DNA from: Lutispora saccharofermentans
Lineage (GTDB): Bacteria; Bacillota; Clostridia; Lutisporales; Lutisporaceae
Direction of reading: 5' to 3'
DNA length: 64,000 bases
NCBI RefSeq assembly: GCF_024363565.1
Contig: NZ_JAJEKE010000005.1
Location: forward strand, 1-64,000
In this document: positions 36,757 through 45,935 of the stretch, one piece after another
How the letters are laid out: each line of letters opens with the position of its first letter
Position numbering within the stretch: position 1 is the stretch's first letter
Program-made: the position numbers and the translations under genes
Notes under the pieces: model-generated
Told to the model about the DNA's origin: nothing
The model's database searches: none
What the model saw: the letters and a program-made list of their open reading frames with translations, nothing else

Positions 36757-37134
36757 ATGCTTTCTTTAGAACATATAGGCATATGCGCCAAAGATACAGT
36801 GCCCTTAAAAGACTGGTATATAAAACATTTCAACCTGGAAATAGTATATGACAATAAAAAGGAGAAGCCTACTTTTATTTTAAAATTTCCTGATGGGGGA
36901 TTGATGGAAATATACTCTGCAGATTTTAGCAATGAAATATGCAGCAATAAGCATCAGGGTTTAAGGCATCTTGCCTTTGGCAGTGACAATATAGAAGCCG
37001 AATACGAAAGATTAAAAAACGAAGTAAAGATCGAAAAGGCCTTGGAAGCAAATGCAAAAGGAGTAAAAACCTTTTTCTTCAGAGACTTGGAAGGAAATCT
37101 TATACATTTTGTTCAAAGACCTTCTGCTCTTTGA
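36757..37134 (+). CDS. VOC family protein (glyoxalase-like)
   Basis: 125 residues. One glyoxalase/bleomycin-resistance fold of two beta-alpha-beta units: LEHIGICAKDTVPLKDWYIKHFN, HQGLRHLAFGSDNIEAEYERL, FFFRDLEGNLIHFVQ. Candidate metal ligands are His5, a mid-chain His and the C-terminal Glu. Could be an isomerase or epimerase for a sugar intermediate. It follows kdgK by 27 bp and ends at a strong hairpin. Reaction unknown. Confidence 0.85.
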   Translation: MLSLEHIGICAKDTVPLKDWYIKHFNLEIVYDNKKEKPTFILKFPDGGLMEIYSADFSNEICSNKHQGLRHLAFGSDNIEAEYERLKNEVKIEKALEANAKGVKTFFFRDLEGNLIHFVQRPSAL

Positions 37135-37148
37135 TTATAATAGTAATA

Positions 37149-37180
37149 AAGTGGTATCCAGCTCTTCTGGATACCACTCA
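37149..37180. terminator. Bidirectional terminator
   Basis: GTGGTATCCAG (37151-37161) pairs perfectly with CTGGATACCAC (37167-37177), flanked by T-rich sequence to the right and A-rich to the left. It separates the KDG operon from tdk. Confidence 0.85.
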
Positions 37181-37185
37181 TCTTT

Positions 37186-37782
37186 TTACCTGCGGGAAGT
37201 CTCCGCTCTGTATTTAAAATAGCATTTGGGGCATAAAGCCTCATACTCCACATTTCCTACGTTTTCTATTGCTACTTGCTCTCCTTCGAAAACAAATTTA
37301 CCGTTAATCTTTCTTCCGTTCAACATCGCCTTTTTGCCGCATTTGCATATGGTTTTGAGCTCTTCAATGCTGTGAGCTATCAGCAAAAGTCTTGTACTGC
37401 CTTCGAAGCCTTCCATTCTGAAATCGGTTCTAAGTCCATAGCATATCACAGGTATGTCCAGTTGACATGCAATCAGAAAAAGCTGGTCTATATGATAAGC
37501 CTTCAAAAATTGTACCTCGTCCACAAGCAGACAATGAAGCTCTCCATTGGATTTTATCCACTTTTCTACAATATCATATATATTGTCGTCCTTGCGCACC
37601 AGATAATCTGCTTTGCGTGTGACGCCCAGCCTGGATACCAGCAATTCGCCGCCTTTGGTATCCGTCATCGGCTTTATGATTATCGCCTTCATGCCTCTCT
37701 CTTCATAATTATGAGCCACCTGAAGCAAATTGGTAGACTTGCCGCTGTTCATTGCACCATATCTGAAATACAGCTTGCTCAT
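37186..37782 (-). CDS. tdk: Thymidine kinase
   Basis: 198 residues from ATG 37782 (MSKLYFRYGAM), seven bases after GGGGGT. P-loop GAMNSGKST, the DEVQFLK catalytic/Walker B segment, a lasso region with GLRTDFRMEGFEGS and zinc-binding cysteines CKCGKK and CPKCYF. It phosphorylates thymidine for salvage. Neighbour of rpmE, the usual Clostridia arrangement. Confidence 0.96.
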   Translation of the reverse strand: MSKLYFRYGAMNSGKSTNLLQVAHNYEERGMKAIIIKPMTDTKGGELLVSRLGVTRKADYLVRKDDNIYDIVEKWIKSNGELHCLLVDEVQFLKAYHIDQLFLIACQLDIPVICYGLRTDFRMEGFEGSTRLLLIAHSIEELKTICKCGKKAMLNGRKINGKFVFEGEQVAIENVGNVEYEALCPKCYFKYRAETSRR

Positions 37783-37809
37783 ATGTAAAACCCCCATGTA
37801 ATAGAATTC

Positions 37810-37833
37810 AGAGCTCAGAACTCAGAGCTCAGG
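37810..37833. repeat. Heptanucleotide repeat cluster
   Basis: AGAGCTC, AGAACTC, AGAGCTC in tandem (period 7) between tdk and rpmE. Related period-7 clusters occur at 49569, 54901 and 54972. Confidence 0.7.
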
Positions 37834-37867
37834 GTGAATGTATTCCTTTTGGGTCCTATTAGTTGTA

Positions 37868-37907
37868 TAAAAAAATTGAGGTTAAAGCTGGTACTCTAAC
37901 CTCATAT
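37868..37907 (-). terminator. rpmE terminator
   Basis: Minus strand: GAGGTTA, 12-nt loop, TAACCTC, then AATTTTTTT. It lies just after the rpmE stop. Confidence 0.85.
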
Positions 37908-37909
37908 TT

Positions 37910-38128
37910 TTATTCTTCTGTTGCTTCTTCCTTAAGTCCAAATTTTCTCTTGAATCTATCAACTCTACCACCGGTATCAACAAATTTCTGTTTTCCGGTA
38001 AAGAATGGATGGCATTTTGAGCAGATTTCAACCTTTATTTCTTTTTTAACAGAACCTGTTGTAAAAGTTTCTCCGCAAGCACATCTTACAACTGCTTCAC
38101 TATAGTTTGGATGAATACCCTCTTTCAC
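37910..38128 (-). CDS. rpmE: Ribosomal protein L31 (zinc form)
   Basis: 72 residues starting at GTG 38128 (VKEGIHPNY), five bases after GAGGTGA; longer ATG starts give a non-family extension. Zinc ligands in RCACGETF and [15 protein letters not shown] mark the zinc-binding (C+) form. The C-terminal [14 protein letters not shown] is typical. Component of the 50S subunit bridging to 30S. Confidence 0.97.
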   Translation of the reverse strand: MKEGIHPNYSEAVVRCACGETFTTGSVKKEIKVEICSKCHPFFTGKQKFVDTGGRVDRFKRKFGLKEEATEE

Positions 38129-38301
38129 ACTACTCACCTCTTTCTGATGGACTATATAAATCATATTATATACGAATTTCAACTTTTACATTATAGCATA
38201 ATATGTTTTTTTAGGCAAATATAAATTGCAAAAAAAATTAGATATACCTATTACTACTATATATCAACGTGTAAAGAGAATAAAGATGATGCTTCGCAAG
38301 C

Positions 38302-39738
38302 TTAGCTTGCCAGTCTCTTTAATATTTCAAGCAACATATCCCAAACATTATAAAGTGACTGTATGGAAGCTTGTTCCTTGGAAGTGTGAACATCATATAG
38401 ATTACAGCCTATGGAAATAATGTCCACATCATTTATCTTGCTGTCAAAATATCCGCATTCCAAGCCGCCGTGAATGGAGGCGGTGGCCGCCTTTTTATGG
38501 AACATATCCTCATAGACCCTTAAAGCCAACTCCCTTAGTGGGGAATTGGGATTATAATTCCACTGGGGATAGTCGTTAAATGCTTCGGATTTGCAGCCTA
38601 AGACTCTGGCAATTGTATCAATTCTTCCTAGAAGCTCATATTTTCTGCTTGCCACGCAGCTTCTAACGGAGCTTAAGAATTTGATTTCACCGTTATTTTC
38701 TTCTGCGGATCCTATGTTCACAGAAGTTTCAGTCAGGCCCTTTATTGAAAAACTTTTGCTTACTACGCCAAAGGGCAATAGCTCCAAAGCGTTAAGAAGC
38801 TTATTTTTGGAGTCATTATCATAATATTTATAAGCGTTCTCATCTTTGTTTTCTTCGATGATTAAATTTGGCGTATCAGTATACTGCAATTCATTCTTGA
38901 TAAGGTTTGCTGTTTCTGCTATTTTGGTCTTAAATTCGCAAAGCCTTGATGGATTTACTCCCACAATTGCCGCTGCCGCAGTGGAAATTGAATTTGCCTT
39001 ACCCTCTGCCTTAAAGGAGGAAAGCATAACATCATCGCCGTTTGCTTCCTTTAAAACTCTGCCTAAAAGCTTAATAGCATTTCCACGGCCCAAATTGATA
39101 TCAGTTCCTGAATGTCCGCCCTTTAAGCCCTGCAATTTTATGGTTAGGGGAATAAGCTTTTGAGGATGCTTTTCTCCCATGGGAACAGTGAAATAGTTTC
39201 TCACTCCGCCTGCACAACTAGTGAAGAATTCGCCTTCACTTTCGGAATCAAGATTTATAAAATATTTTGATTTAATGCTGCTGCAATCTAAGTATTGAGC
39301 GCCGATAAGCCCGACCTCCTCCTGTGTGGTAACTATTATTTCAAGGGGAGGGTGAGGTATTTCCTTTGAATCCATTATTGTGAGAAAATAAGCCAAGGCT
39401 ACTCCATTATCGGCACCAAGAGAAGTTTTTTGCGTGGAATAAATACGGTCACCGTCAACTGTACAGTCAATGCCTTCTTCATATATATGTGGGCTGTCGG
39501 GTTCCTTCACATAGACCATATCCATGTGGCCCTGAAGAACAACGGAGGGGCCAGCATAGTCCGGAATTGTTGATGGAACTTCAATTATCACATTATAGAG
39601 ATCATCTTGAGTTACCTTGTACCCATGCTCTTTAGCAAATTTAACAAGATAATCACTTATGGCTTTTTCGTCTCCCGACGCTCTGGGAATTTTTACAACT
39701 TGCTTAAGGTAATAAATAATTTTTTCTTTTAATTCCAT
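38302..39738 (-). CDS. pepD: Aminoacyl-histidine dipeptidase (PepD, M20)
   Basis: 478 residues. M20 metallopeptidase motifs: VVLQGHMDMVYVKEPDSPH, SLGADNGVALAYFL, VTTQEEVGLIGAQYLD, LDSESEGEFFTSCAGG and the C-terminal SIHGGLECGYFD. It hydrolyses Xaa-His and other dipeptides with two zinc ions in the cytoplasm. It lies 64 bp after the NicX-like gene. The GC-rich hairpin between them has no good T tract on this strand, so read-through is possible. Confidence 0.94.
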   Translation of the reverse strand: MELKEKIIYYLKQVVKIPRASGDEKAISDYLVKFAKEHGYKVTQDDLYNVIIEVPSTIPDYAGPSVVLQGHMDMVYVKEPDSPHIYEEGIDCTVDGDRIYSTQKTSLGADNGVALAYFLTIMDSKEIPHPPLEIIVTTQEEVGLIGAQYLDCSSIKSKYFINLDSESEGEFFTSCAGGVRNYFTVPMGEKHPQKLIPLTIKLQGLKGGHSGTDINLGRGNAIKLLGRVLKEANGDDVMLSSFKAEGKANSISTAAAAIVGVNPSRLCEFKTKIAETANLIKNELQYTDTPNLIIEENKDENAYKYYDNDSKNKLLNALELLPFGVVSKSFSIKGLTETSVNIGSAEENNGEIKFLSSVRSCVASRKYELLGRIDTIARVLGCKSEAFNDYPQWNYNPNSPLRELALRVYEDMFHKKAATASIHGGLECGYFDSKINDVDIISIGCNLYDVHTSKEQASIQSLYNVWDMLLEILKRLAS

Positions 39739-39801
39739 ATTGCTCTCCTTAATCCGAAAGCCGCCACAAAATATATGGCGGCTTTTCGCTTTTTTAACTA
39801 T

Positions 39802-40866
39802 TTAATAGCCTGTTACGCCCATTTTTTTTATGATGCCGACAACCTCGGGGTGGACATATCTTCCTTTTTCTTCAAAGGGAACACCATCCAAAATAATGGA
39901 GGGCCTTGAAACAATTCCATCTGTATGTGAAGCAGCGGTCCAGAACTTGCCCATAATAGCCTTGCCCTGACTGCCGATTCCGAACTCCATACATCCAAAA
40001 ATCCTTTCGTCCTCGACAATTCTGCCTGTTGGCTTTGTAACAGCAGGGTTAAATCCCAGAGAATAGTGAGCCATTCTATACATATTGGGATCGTTAAAGG
40101 AATCAAGCCAGGTTTTGAATATTGCTGCTTCCTTTCCTCCCTCGATACTTATAACTACACCCTCCTTAAAGGTCAATCTTATGTTCTCATGCAGCATTCC
40201 CAGTTCTGTAGGAGGGAAAAGTGCCGCATCAAATACAAGAGTTCCCTCTATGGTTTCCTCAATGGGGCTCCAGCTAATCTGACCGCCCATCATGATGGGA
40301 TAGCCCTTCTGAGTTGCAAACTGTCCCGAATGCCTTACCTTTCTGCCCTTGTTATAGGCGTGAAGATTTGTGCCATTATCATCTGTTACCAGAATTTCGT
40401 CAGCTTCCTCTATAATTCTCTTGATTGTTTCGCCCAGCTGAACCTGCAGGTTATAGTCAATCTTTCCGATGCAGTTTGTAAGCATGGTTACGTCAAGACC
40501 GGTAAGATTTATATAACGGCATCCAAAATCAAGAGCCTTTCTGAATGATTCGCAGTGCATGATCGACGCATATGCAATTTCAATCCAGATATCTGCGTGT
40601 GAAACCGCAGCGCCAATGGGTGCGATAGGCTCGGAATAAGCCAGCTCGGATGTGGGATAATAGATAAGAACAGGATTTCCTCCCACAGTAAATGCTGCAT
40701 TTGCAATAGCCTCTGCAACCCTCCGATCTGAGCTGGAATCTGCTGTGATAACAACATTTTCACCGGGCTTTGTCAGCATAACATCGTGAACAAGCTTATA
40801 AGCCGCCTTGCTTACTTCAAAGGATAAATAATCCTTAGTCATCTCAATTCCTATTGGATACTCCAT
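39802..40866 (-). CDS. NicX / M29-like metalloenzyme, copy A
   Basis: 354 residues. It resembles the aminopeptidase-T-like fold of 2,5-dihydroxypyridine dioxygenase NicX rather than a peptidase. NicX binds iron through two His and an Asp; here AHYSLGFNP and SHTDG supply H...H-x-D with comparable spacing. Other conserved blocks: TADSSSDRRVAEAIANAAF, NLTGLDVTMLTNCIGK, MGGQISWSPIEETIEGTLVFDAALFP, TGRIVEDERIFGCMEFGIG. In an anaerobe an O2-dependent ring cleavage is unlikely, so a hydrolytic or lyase role is inferred. It has the same length as copy B (43025-44089) and is identical to it at well over half of positions by eye. Confidence 0.7.
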   Translation of the reverse strand: MEYPIGIEMTKDYLSFEVSKAAYKLVHDVMLTKPGENVVITADSSSDRRVAEAIANAAFTVGGNPVLIYYPTSELAYSEPIAPIGAAVSHADIWIEIAYASIMHCESFRKALDFGCRYINLTGLDVTMLTNCIGKIDYNLQVQLGETIKRIIEEADEILVTDDNGTNLHAYNKGRKVRHSGQFATQKGYPIMMGGQISWSPIEETIEGTLVFDAALFPPTELGMLHENIRLTFKEGVVISIEGGKEAAIFKTWLDSFNDPNMYRMAHYSLGFNPAVTKPTGRIVEDERIFGCMEFGIGSQGKAIMGKFWTAASHTDGIVSRPSIILDGVPFEEKGRYVHPEVVGIIKKMGVTGY

Positions 40867-40896
40867 TATAACTACCTCCTTGATAATGTAGCTAAA

Positions 40897-42225
40897 TTAA
40901 TAATCAAAAACCATTCCATCAGTAAACTTATCAGGTGCTTTCTTTGCCTTGATTTTCATTCCAAAGTAATAAAAGATTCCTGTAATGATAAGTGATTGAA
41001 GAGGAGGAATGCCTATGGGAATAATATAAGTGGTCAGATAGCCTACGCCAATATTAACAACTAATGCTAAGGTTGCAACCATATTCCAACCCTCTTTATC
41101 AACCCAGTTCCCTTTTCTCATAAAAAAATCCGTAAAGATAACACCGGCAATTCCTGGATAAATAAGAGCCGCCATTGTCAAAAGGCCCATAAAGTGATCC
41201 ATCATGCCCATAAGGGATACTACCAAAGCTATGAGAGTTGAAACAAAGGTTACAATAGCTCTGCCCCTATTTGACTCAATATTTAAAATATTAGAGAAGG
41301 AAAGACCCATAGAATAGTTGTTGACCAACTGGCTTGTCCAGGCGGAAAGCCAAAGTACCAAAAATCCCCAGAGTGGGAAGCCCAAATCAATCATAATAGC
41401 AACAATATCGTATGTACCTTCGCCGATTGCCATCATTGCGCCAACAAAAACAAGAGGAACACCCACACCGATAATTCCGAAAGGAATAAGTACATTATCT
41501 TTTACTCTGGGATGGGCATATCTTGTATAGTCGGCTGAAATTACCCACTGAGAAACATTCATGCCTAAAATAAAGGTAACCGCAGCTGCAAAGGACATAG
41601 CTCCGGGATTTGGGGGTTGGTAATTCCATATGGTAGACCATCCGTGATTCTTAAGTGAAAGGAAAATCATTCCCACAACAATTAAAAGTCCCGCAGGCAC
41701 AGCGATCATATCTGTCCATTTCATAGATGAATAACCGATAATAGACGGAATCGCAAAAGTTAGACCAACTATGATTGTTATTATTGTCCACATCATTTTA
41801 TCCGCAGTATAATCTATTCCCAACATGGCACAGATAGCATTTCCCGTAAGAGAGGTTTGTATGGACCACCAGCCCAAGCTAATAACGCCGACAACCATAG
41901 CTATAATAAACTTTGCCTGTTGTGCACCAAAAGGTTGCCTTGCAATAATTGTTGATGCCAAGCCTGTTTTAGCGCCAATAAAACCGCTAATAGAATTTCC
42001 TATCCATGTTAATACCAAAAAAGTAAACAGAACTATAGGAATTGTCTTTTTAAAACCGAAAGAGTTGACCAATGTTGAACCAACCATTAAAATGGTAATA
42101 CTAAATTCCAAGCCACCGAAAATCATAGCCGGAGTGCCCCAATGCTGACGTTGGTCAAGGGGTACGGGATTCATAGGGTCATCGCCAATTTCTTTTTTGG
42201 GTTGTACCTTAGCGTTTTCTGACAT
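40897..42225 (-). CDS. NCS1 family transporter (CodB/cytosine-purine permease type)
   Basis: 442 residues, about 12 hydrophobic segments. NCS1 hallmarks: MNPVPLDQRQHWGTPAMIFGGLEF, FGAQQAKFIIAMVVGVISLGWWSIQ, WVISADYTRYAHPRVKDN. Members import cytosine, uracil, hydantoin, allantoin, nicotinate-related bases or thiamine with Na+ or H+. Located between two NicX-like genes and an amidase gene, it probably imports their common substrate. Starts at ATG 42225 after GGAGG. Confidence 0.92.
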   Translation of the reverse strand: MSENAKVQPKKEIGDDPMNPVPLDQRQHWGTPAMIFGGLEFSITILMVGSTLVNSFGFKKTIPIVLFTFLVLTWIGNSISGFIGAKTGLASTIIARQPFGAQQAKFIIAMVVGVISLGWWSIQTSLTGNAICAMLGIDYTADKMMWTIITIIVGLTFAIPSIIGYSSMKWTDMIAVPAGLLIVVGMIFLSLKNHGWSTIWNYQPPNPGAMSFAAAVTFILGMNVSQWVISADYTRYAHPRVKDNVLIPFGIIGVGVPLVFVGAMMAIGEGTYDIVAIMIDLGFPLWGFLVLWLSAWTSQLVNNYSMGLSFSNILNIESNRGRAIVTFVSTLIALVVSLMGMMDHFMGLLTMAALIYPGIAGVIFTDFFMRKGNWVDKEGWNMVATLALVVNIGVGYLTTYIIPIGIPPLQSLIITGIFYYFGMKIKAKKAPDKFTDGMVFDY

Positions 42226-42240
42226 ATTGTTAGCCTCCTT

Positions 42241-43011
42241 TTATTTGTTGTATTCCTTTTCGTAAATTTCCGGAAGTCTCATTTTTAACCAAGGAATAGT
42301 TACCTTTCCCTGTTTTACTTCATCAAGATTTAAGTCTGCCTCAAAATAATCCTGCTCTATGGTGTTTGACTGCGCGATAATCTCTCCCAAAGGATTGCTT
42401 ATACAGCTGTTTCCACAAAGATCAACATCACCTTTAGCTCTGTCTATGCCCACTAAGTAAACCTGATTTTCACAAGCTCTTGCACGAACCATAAGCTTAT
42501 ACATTTCTTCAAAAGGTGAAAACCATGCGGCAGGACATAGAACAGCATCACAGCCTCTGAGGGCCATAATTTTAGGCAAATCGGCAAAGCCTAAATCAGC
42601 GCAGATCATGATACCTATACGCCAGCCGTCAAGTTCAAAGATCTTAACTTCGTCACCTTGTGTGAAGAAGTCTCTTTCTTCGCCCCAAAGATGGATTTTT
42701 TTGTACTCGCAAAGCAACTTTCCGTTTTGATCCCATATTGCAGCAACATCAAAGTACTTTTCCCCTTCTTTGATAGCTATGCCGGCAAAAATATTTTGTT
42801 TGTATTTTCTTGCTAAATCGGAAAAAACCTGTCTTTCATTCACGGGAGATTTTTTTACAATATCAAAATTATAACCAGTTATGCATAGCTCTGGAAAGCA
42901 GAGAACATCAATCTTATCTTCCATATGGTTTTTTATGCTCTTCTCGATTTCTTCAATATTTCTTTCGTACTGTCCTTCTATAACGCTTAGCTGGCAGACA
43001 CCTATTTTCAT
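42241..43011 (-). CDS. Carbon-nitrogen hydrolase (nitrilase superfamily)
   Basis: 256 residues from ATG 43011 (MKIGVCQLSV), after GGAGGAGG. The catalytic triad is visible: Glu in CFPELCITGYNF, Lys in EYKKIHLWGEERDFF and Cys in IGIMICADLGFADLP. It cleaves C-N bonds of amides, N-carbamoyl compounds or ureides. Position 13 bp after NicX-like copy B shows a common operon and suggests it releases ammonia from the pathway intermediate. Confidence 0.92.
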   Translation of the reverse strand: MKIGVCQLSVIEGQYERNIEEIEKSIKNHMEDKIDVLCFPELCITGYNFDIVKKSPVNERQVFSDLARKYKQNIFAGIAIKEGEKYFDVAAIWDQNGKLLCEYKKIHLWGEERDFFTQGDEVKIFELDGWRIGIMICADLGFADLPKIMALRGCDAVLCPAAWFSPFEEMYKLMVRARACENQVYLVGIDRAKGDVDLCGNSCISNPLGEIIAQSNTIEQDYFEADLNLDEVKQGKVTIPWLKMRLPEIYEKEYNK

Positions 43012-43024
43012 AAGCCTCCTCCTT

Positions 43025-44089
43025 TTAATATCCTGCAACGCCTAACTTTTTGCAGAATTCAATCGATGTTTCATCTACATATTTACCATCTATTTCAAGG
43101 GGCTTTCCGTCCAGCAGTATGGTTGGCTTTGAGCATACGCCATCTGTATGAGAAGCAGCATCCCAAAATGCCCCCATCAAGCTTGCGCCCTGACTTCCGA
43201 AGCCCATTTCTATGCAACCGAAAATCCTTTCGTCTTCAACAATCCTGCCTGTTGCCTTTGTAACTCCGGGATTAAAGCCGATAGAGTAGTGAGCCAATCT
43301 GTACATATTGGGGTCATTAAAGCTTTCCAGCCAGTTCTTGAAGATTTCAGCTTCTGCTCCGCCCGTAATATCTGTAATTCTGCCTTTTTTTATATCCAAA
43401 ACCACATTTTCTCTTATAATCCCGATTTCGGCAGGCGGAAATAATGCTGCGTCAAAAACAAGTCTGCCGTTAATGCTTTCCTCAATGGGGCACCAGCTTA
43501 CCTGTCCGCCCATCATAACGGGATAGCCCTTCTTGGTTGCACGCTGCCCCGAATGCTTAACCCTTCTGCCTCTGTTATAAGCTACAAGGTTAGAGCCATT
43601 GGCACATTTTACAATCACTTCATCGGAAGCTTCCATCTTTTTGGTGAGATACTCTCCGAATTCGATAAGAACGTCGTAGTTTACTTTTCCTATGCAATTT
43701 GTAATCATTGTTACATCAAGGCCTGTGAGACAGGTATACCTTGCGCCGTTTTCCATGGCTTTTTGGAAGCAAGGTGTGTGCATTACGCAATAGTAAGCCA
43801 TTTCAATCCATACATCGGCTGCAGCTACGGCCTCGGCAATAGGGCGACATGGTTCCTCAAAGGCTCTTCCCGTTGTGGGGTAATAAAGCACCACAGGGTT
43901 GGCACCCGCCGTGAATGCCGCATTTGCAATTGCTTCCACAACTCTTCTGTCAGAGGATGTGTCAGCGGTAATAATCACATTTTCCCCTTCCTTAACCAGC
44001 ATAAAATCACGAACTAGTTTCATTGCCGCCTTGGAAGTTTCAAAGGATAAATAGTTCTCAGTCATTTCAATTCCGATGGGATAATTCAT
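43025..44089 (-). CDS. NicX / M29-like metalloenzyme, copy B
   Basis: 354 residues from ATG 44089 (MNYPIGIEMTENY), after GGAGG; an extended frame to 44152 lacks a ribosome binding site. Same blocks as copy A, including AHYSIGFNP and SHTDG for the metal triad and TADTSSDRRVVEAIANAAF. Differences cluster in about residues 70-180, which may tune substrate choice. It is the first gene of the operon that ends at copy A or pepD. The two copies flank the amidase and transporter genes, so they may form a hetero-oligomer or handle successive substrates. Confidence 0.7.
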   Translation of the reverse strand: MNYPIGIEMTENYLSFETSKAAMKLVRDFMLVKEGENVIITADTSSDRRVVEAIANAAFTAGANPVVLYYPTTGRAFEEPCRPIAEAVAAADVWIEMAYYCVMHTPCFQKAMENGARYTCLTGLDVTMITNCIGKVNYDVLIEFGEYLTKKMEASDEVIVKCANGSNLVAYNRGRRVKHSGQRATKKGYPVMMGGQVSWCPIEESINGRLVFDAALFPPAEIGIIRENVVLDIKKGRITDITGGAEAEIFKNWLESFNDPNMYRLAHYSIGFNPGVTKATGRIVEDERIFGCIEMGFGSQGASLMGAFWDAASHTDGVCSKPTILLDGKPLEIDGKYVDETSIEFCKKLGVAGY

Positions 44090-44275
44090 TATGATTTCCT
44101 CCTCGAATATTAAATGTTCAACGAATTTCATTCTGTGTATAAAATATAGCAAATTTATTTTAACAAGTCATCGGATGATTGTTTAATTAATTCAATGCTA
44201 TTTGTGTGCATTTTGTTATGAAATGAGCTTTAGTTTATAGTTTATATGCCAGGGGGAAATTTTTTTCAGTGGATA

Positions 44276-44336
44276 CAAAAAAACGGTGTGCAGATGCCTC
44301 TCATCTCAAAAAGCGAGAAAACATTTGCACACCGGC
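44276..44336 (-). terminator. Terminator of the PucR gene
   Basis: Minus strand: CGGTGTGCAaATG pairs with CATcTGCACACCG, enclosing a smaller internal hairpin, followed by seven T. It sits directly after the stop at 44349. Confidence 0.9.
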
Positions 44337-44348
44337 TAATAAATATGG

Positions 44349-45935
44349 TTATGAAAGCATTTTATCTATTTTAAGGGCTAGCTGAATAAGCAGCCTATTA
44401 TCGGATTTGTCCATATCAAAATTCAGTATGGAATTTATTTTTTTTATCCGCTTATAAAGTGTATTTCTGTGAATAAATAAGCTTTTAGAGGTTTGTCCTA
44501 TGCCAAAATCGTTTTCCACCAGTGCATACAGGGTTTTTAAACATTCCTGCTCATAATTTGAATCGTATTTTTTAATTCTTTCAATGGTGTTTTTATATAT
44601 TTTTGAAATGGTGGGGTGGCCTGAAATTTCACTTAACAAATGGTAAACCATATAATCCTCGTAAAAATAAGTGTTTTTATCGGGATATAATTTTCTTCCC
44701 ATTTTTAAAGCAAAGTTTGCCTCATGAAAGGTGTAGTGAAGGTTAATAAGACTGTTGCAGACATTGCTTATTCCGATAAAAAACTCGTTATAGGGGAAAA
44801 ACGCCAGCAGCTTATCGCAAACGGTTGCTATCATACCTTCAAGATAGCGGGAATTTGTTGTTGGCTTCTGAATTTCTGCAATTATTATCAGTTTATTATC
44901 TTTTATCCTTAAAAAAAAGTTGTTTTCATTTTTATCCAATATATTGCCTGTCACCTGCAGCAGTTTTTTCGGGTCTATATTATCTTTCATTTTTAAAACT
45001 ATACAAAAGCGACTTTTTTCAATGGAAATATTAAAAAACGATGCGTCCACATTTAATTTCAGCTCGTTACTGCGATATTGTCCCAATAGAGCATTAAAAT
45101 ATAACTCTTCATTGGATTTATAATCACCCAGAATCATTTCGTTGTTGGAAAGAAGATAAATAGTAATTGCGGGAATAAACTCATAAATTATTTCATAATC
45201 GGTATTGGAAAAAGAATCACCCTGCGCCTGTTCCAAACACAGTAAAGCCTGCAAGCTATTTACCGTTTCTATTTTAAAAACTCTGAAATTCTTTTCGTCT
45301 ACGGTGATTACCCTTTCTTCGTTGCATTCGTAAATTGATTTGATGTTTTTCTTTATAGCATCACTTAGCGCTTCCAGTCTGTCTGTATAATTCCCCGCAA
45401 TAAAATTGCAGCTATCGGCCCAAAGAATGGCGGCTTTCCTATTGGTATAGGATGTCAGCAAATTTATTATAGACTCCAGGCTGTAATTATGCCTGATAAT
45501 ATTTCTCAGTTCTTTTTTTAATTCTTTGATTACAAAAATTTCGTAACTGACGGAATCCATCAGCTTTTGATTTATAGGGCTTATTACTTGATCATATGAC
45601 ATATTGATCGGAATATTTATTATTGGAAAGTTGTTTTTATCAGCATATTCCAGAACTCTTTGAGGTATTTCATCTATGTATCTGCCCAGCTTGATTCCCA
45701 GCGCCGATACCTTTTTATCAATAAGCATTTGCACAAGGCTGTCGGTTGTAATATCATTCTTTTTTAAAGAATATCCCATAGTAATAATCATGCTGTTTTC
45801 TTTTGCCCAAAAAGCACCGTCAGGCACTTCCATAATCTCAACTTTTTTAATTTCTTTATCAAGACCGTTTTTGCCCACGATAAGCTTACAATTCCTGAAA
45901 TCATCATTTAAATCAAATAGATCCTTGACTATCAT
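44349..45935 (-). CDS. PucR family transcriptional regulator
   Basis: 528 residues. N-terminal PucR ligand domain (about 1-125: VKDLFDLNDDFRNCKLIVGKNGLDKEIKKVEIMEVPDG), central region, and the C-terminal PucR helix-turn-helix ALVENDFGIGQTSKSLFIHRNTLYKRIKKINSIL. In Bacillus PucR controls purine and allantoin use. It lies 260 bp upstream of the NicX/amidase/NCS1 operon on the same strand with its own terminator, and is its likely activator. Start ATG 45935 has only a modest AGGA. Confidence 0.92.
   Translation of the reverse strand: MIVKDLFDLNDDFRNCKLIVGKNGLDKEIKKVEIMEVPDGAFWAKENSMIITMGYSLKKNDITTDSLVQMLIDKKVSALGIKLGRYIDEIPQRVLEYADKNNFPIINIPINMSYDQVISPINQKLMDSVSYEIFVIKELKKELRNIIRHNYSLESIINLLTSYTNRKAAILWADSCNFIAGNYTDRLEALSDAIKKNIKSIYECNEERVITVDEKNFRVFKIETVNSLQALLCLEQAQGDSFSNTDYEIIYEFIPAITIYLLSNNEMILGDYKSNEELYFNALLGQYRSNELKLNVDASFFNISIEKSRFCIVLKMKDNIDPKKLLQVTGNILDKNENNFFLRIKDNKLIIIAEIQKPTTNSRYLEGMIATVCDKLLAFFPYNEFFIGISNVCNSLINLHYTFHEANFALKMGRKLYPDKNTYFYEDYMVYHLLSEISGHPTISKIYKNTIERIKKYDSNYEQECLKTLYALVENDFGIGQTSKSLFIHRNTLYKRIKKINSILNFDMDKSDNRLLIQLALKIDKMLS

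Noticed and set aside
36747-36947. Minus-strand frame opposite the VOC gene
   Set aside because: Shadow of the glyoxalase-like gene, which has a clear ribosome site and fold pattern.
38290-38312. Palindrome GCAAGCTAAGCTTGC at the end of pepD as a terminator
   Set aside because: No T run follows on the minus strand, and it overlaps the stop codon.
39756-39790. Hairpin AGCCGCCA...TGGCGGCT between NicX copy A and pepD as a terminator of the NicX operon
   Set aside because: The T tract is on the plus strand only; for the minus-strand operon it lacks one. It may be an attenuator or mRNA-stabilising stem.
40066-40548. 160-codon plus-strand frame
   Set aside because: Antisense to NicX-like copy A. 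A similar frame is open opposite copy B, as expected from shared codon use.
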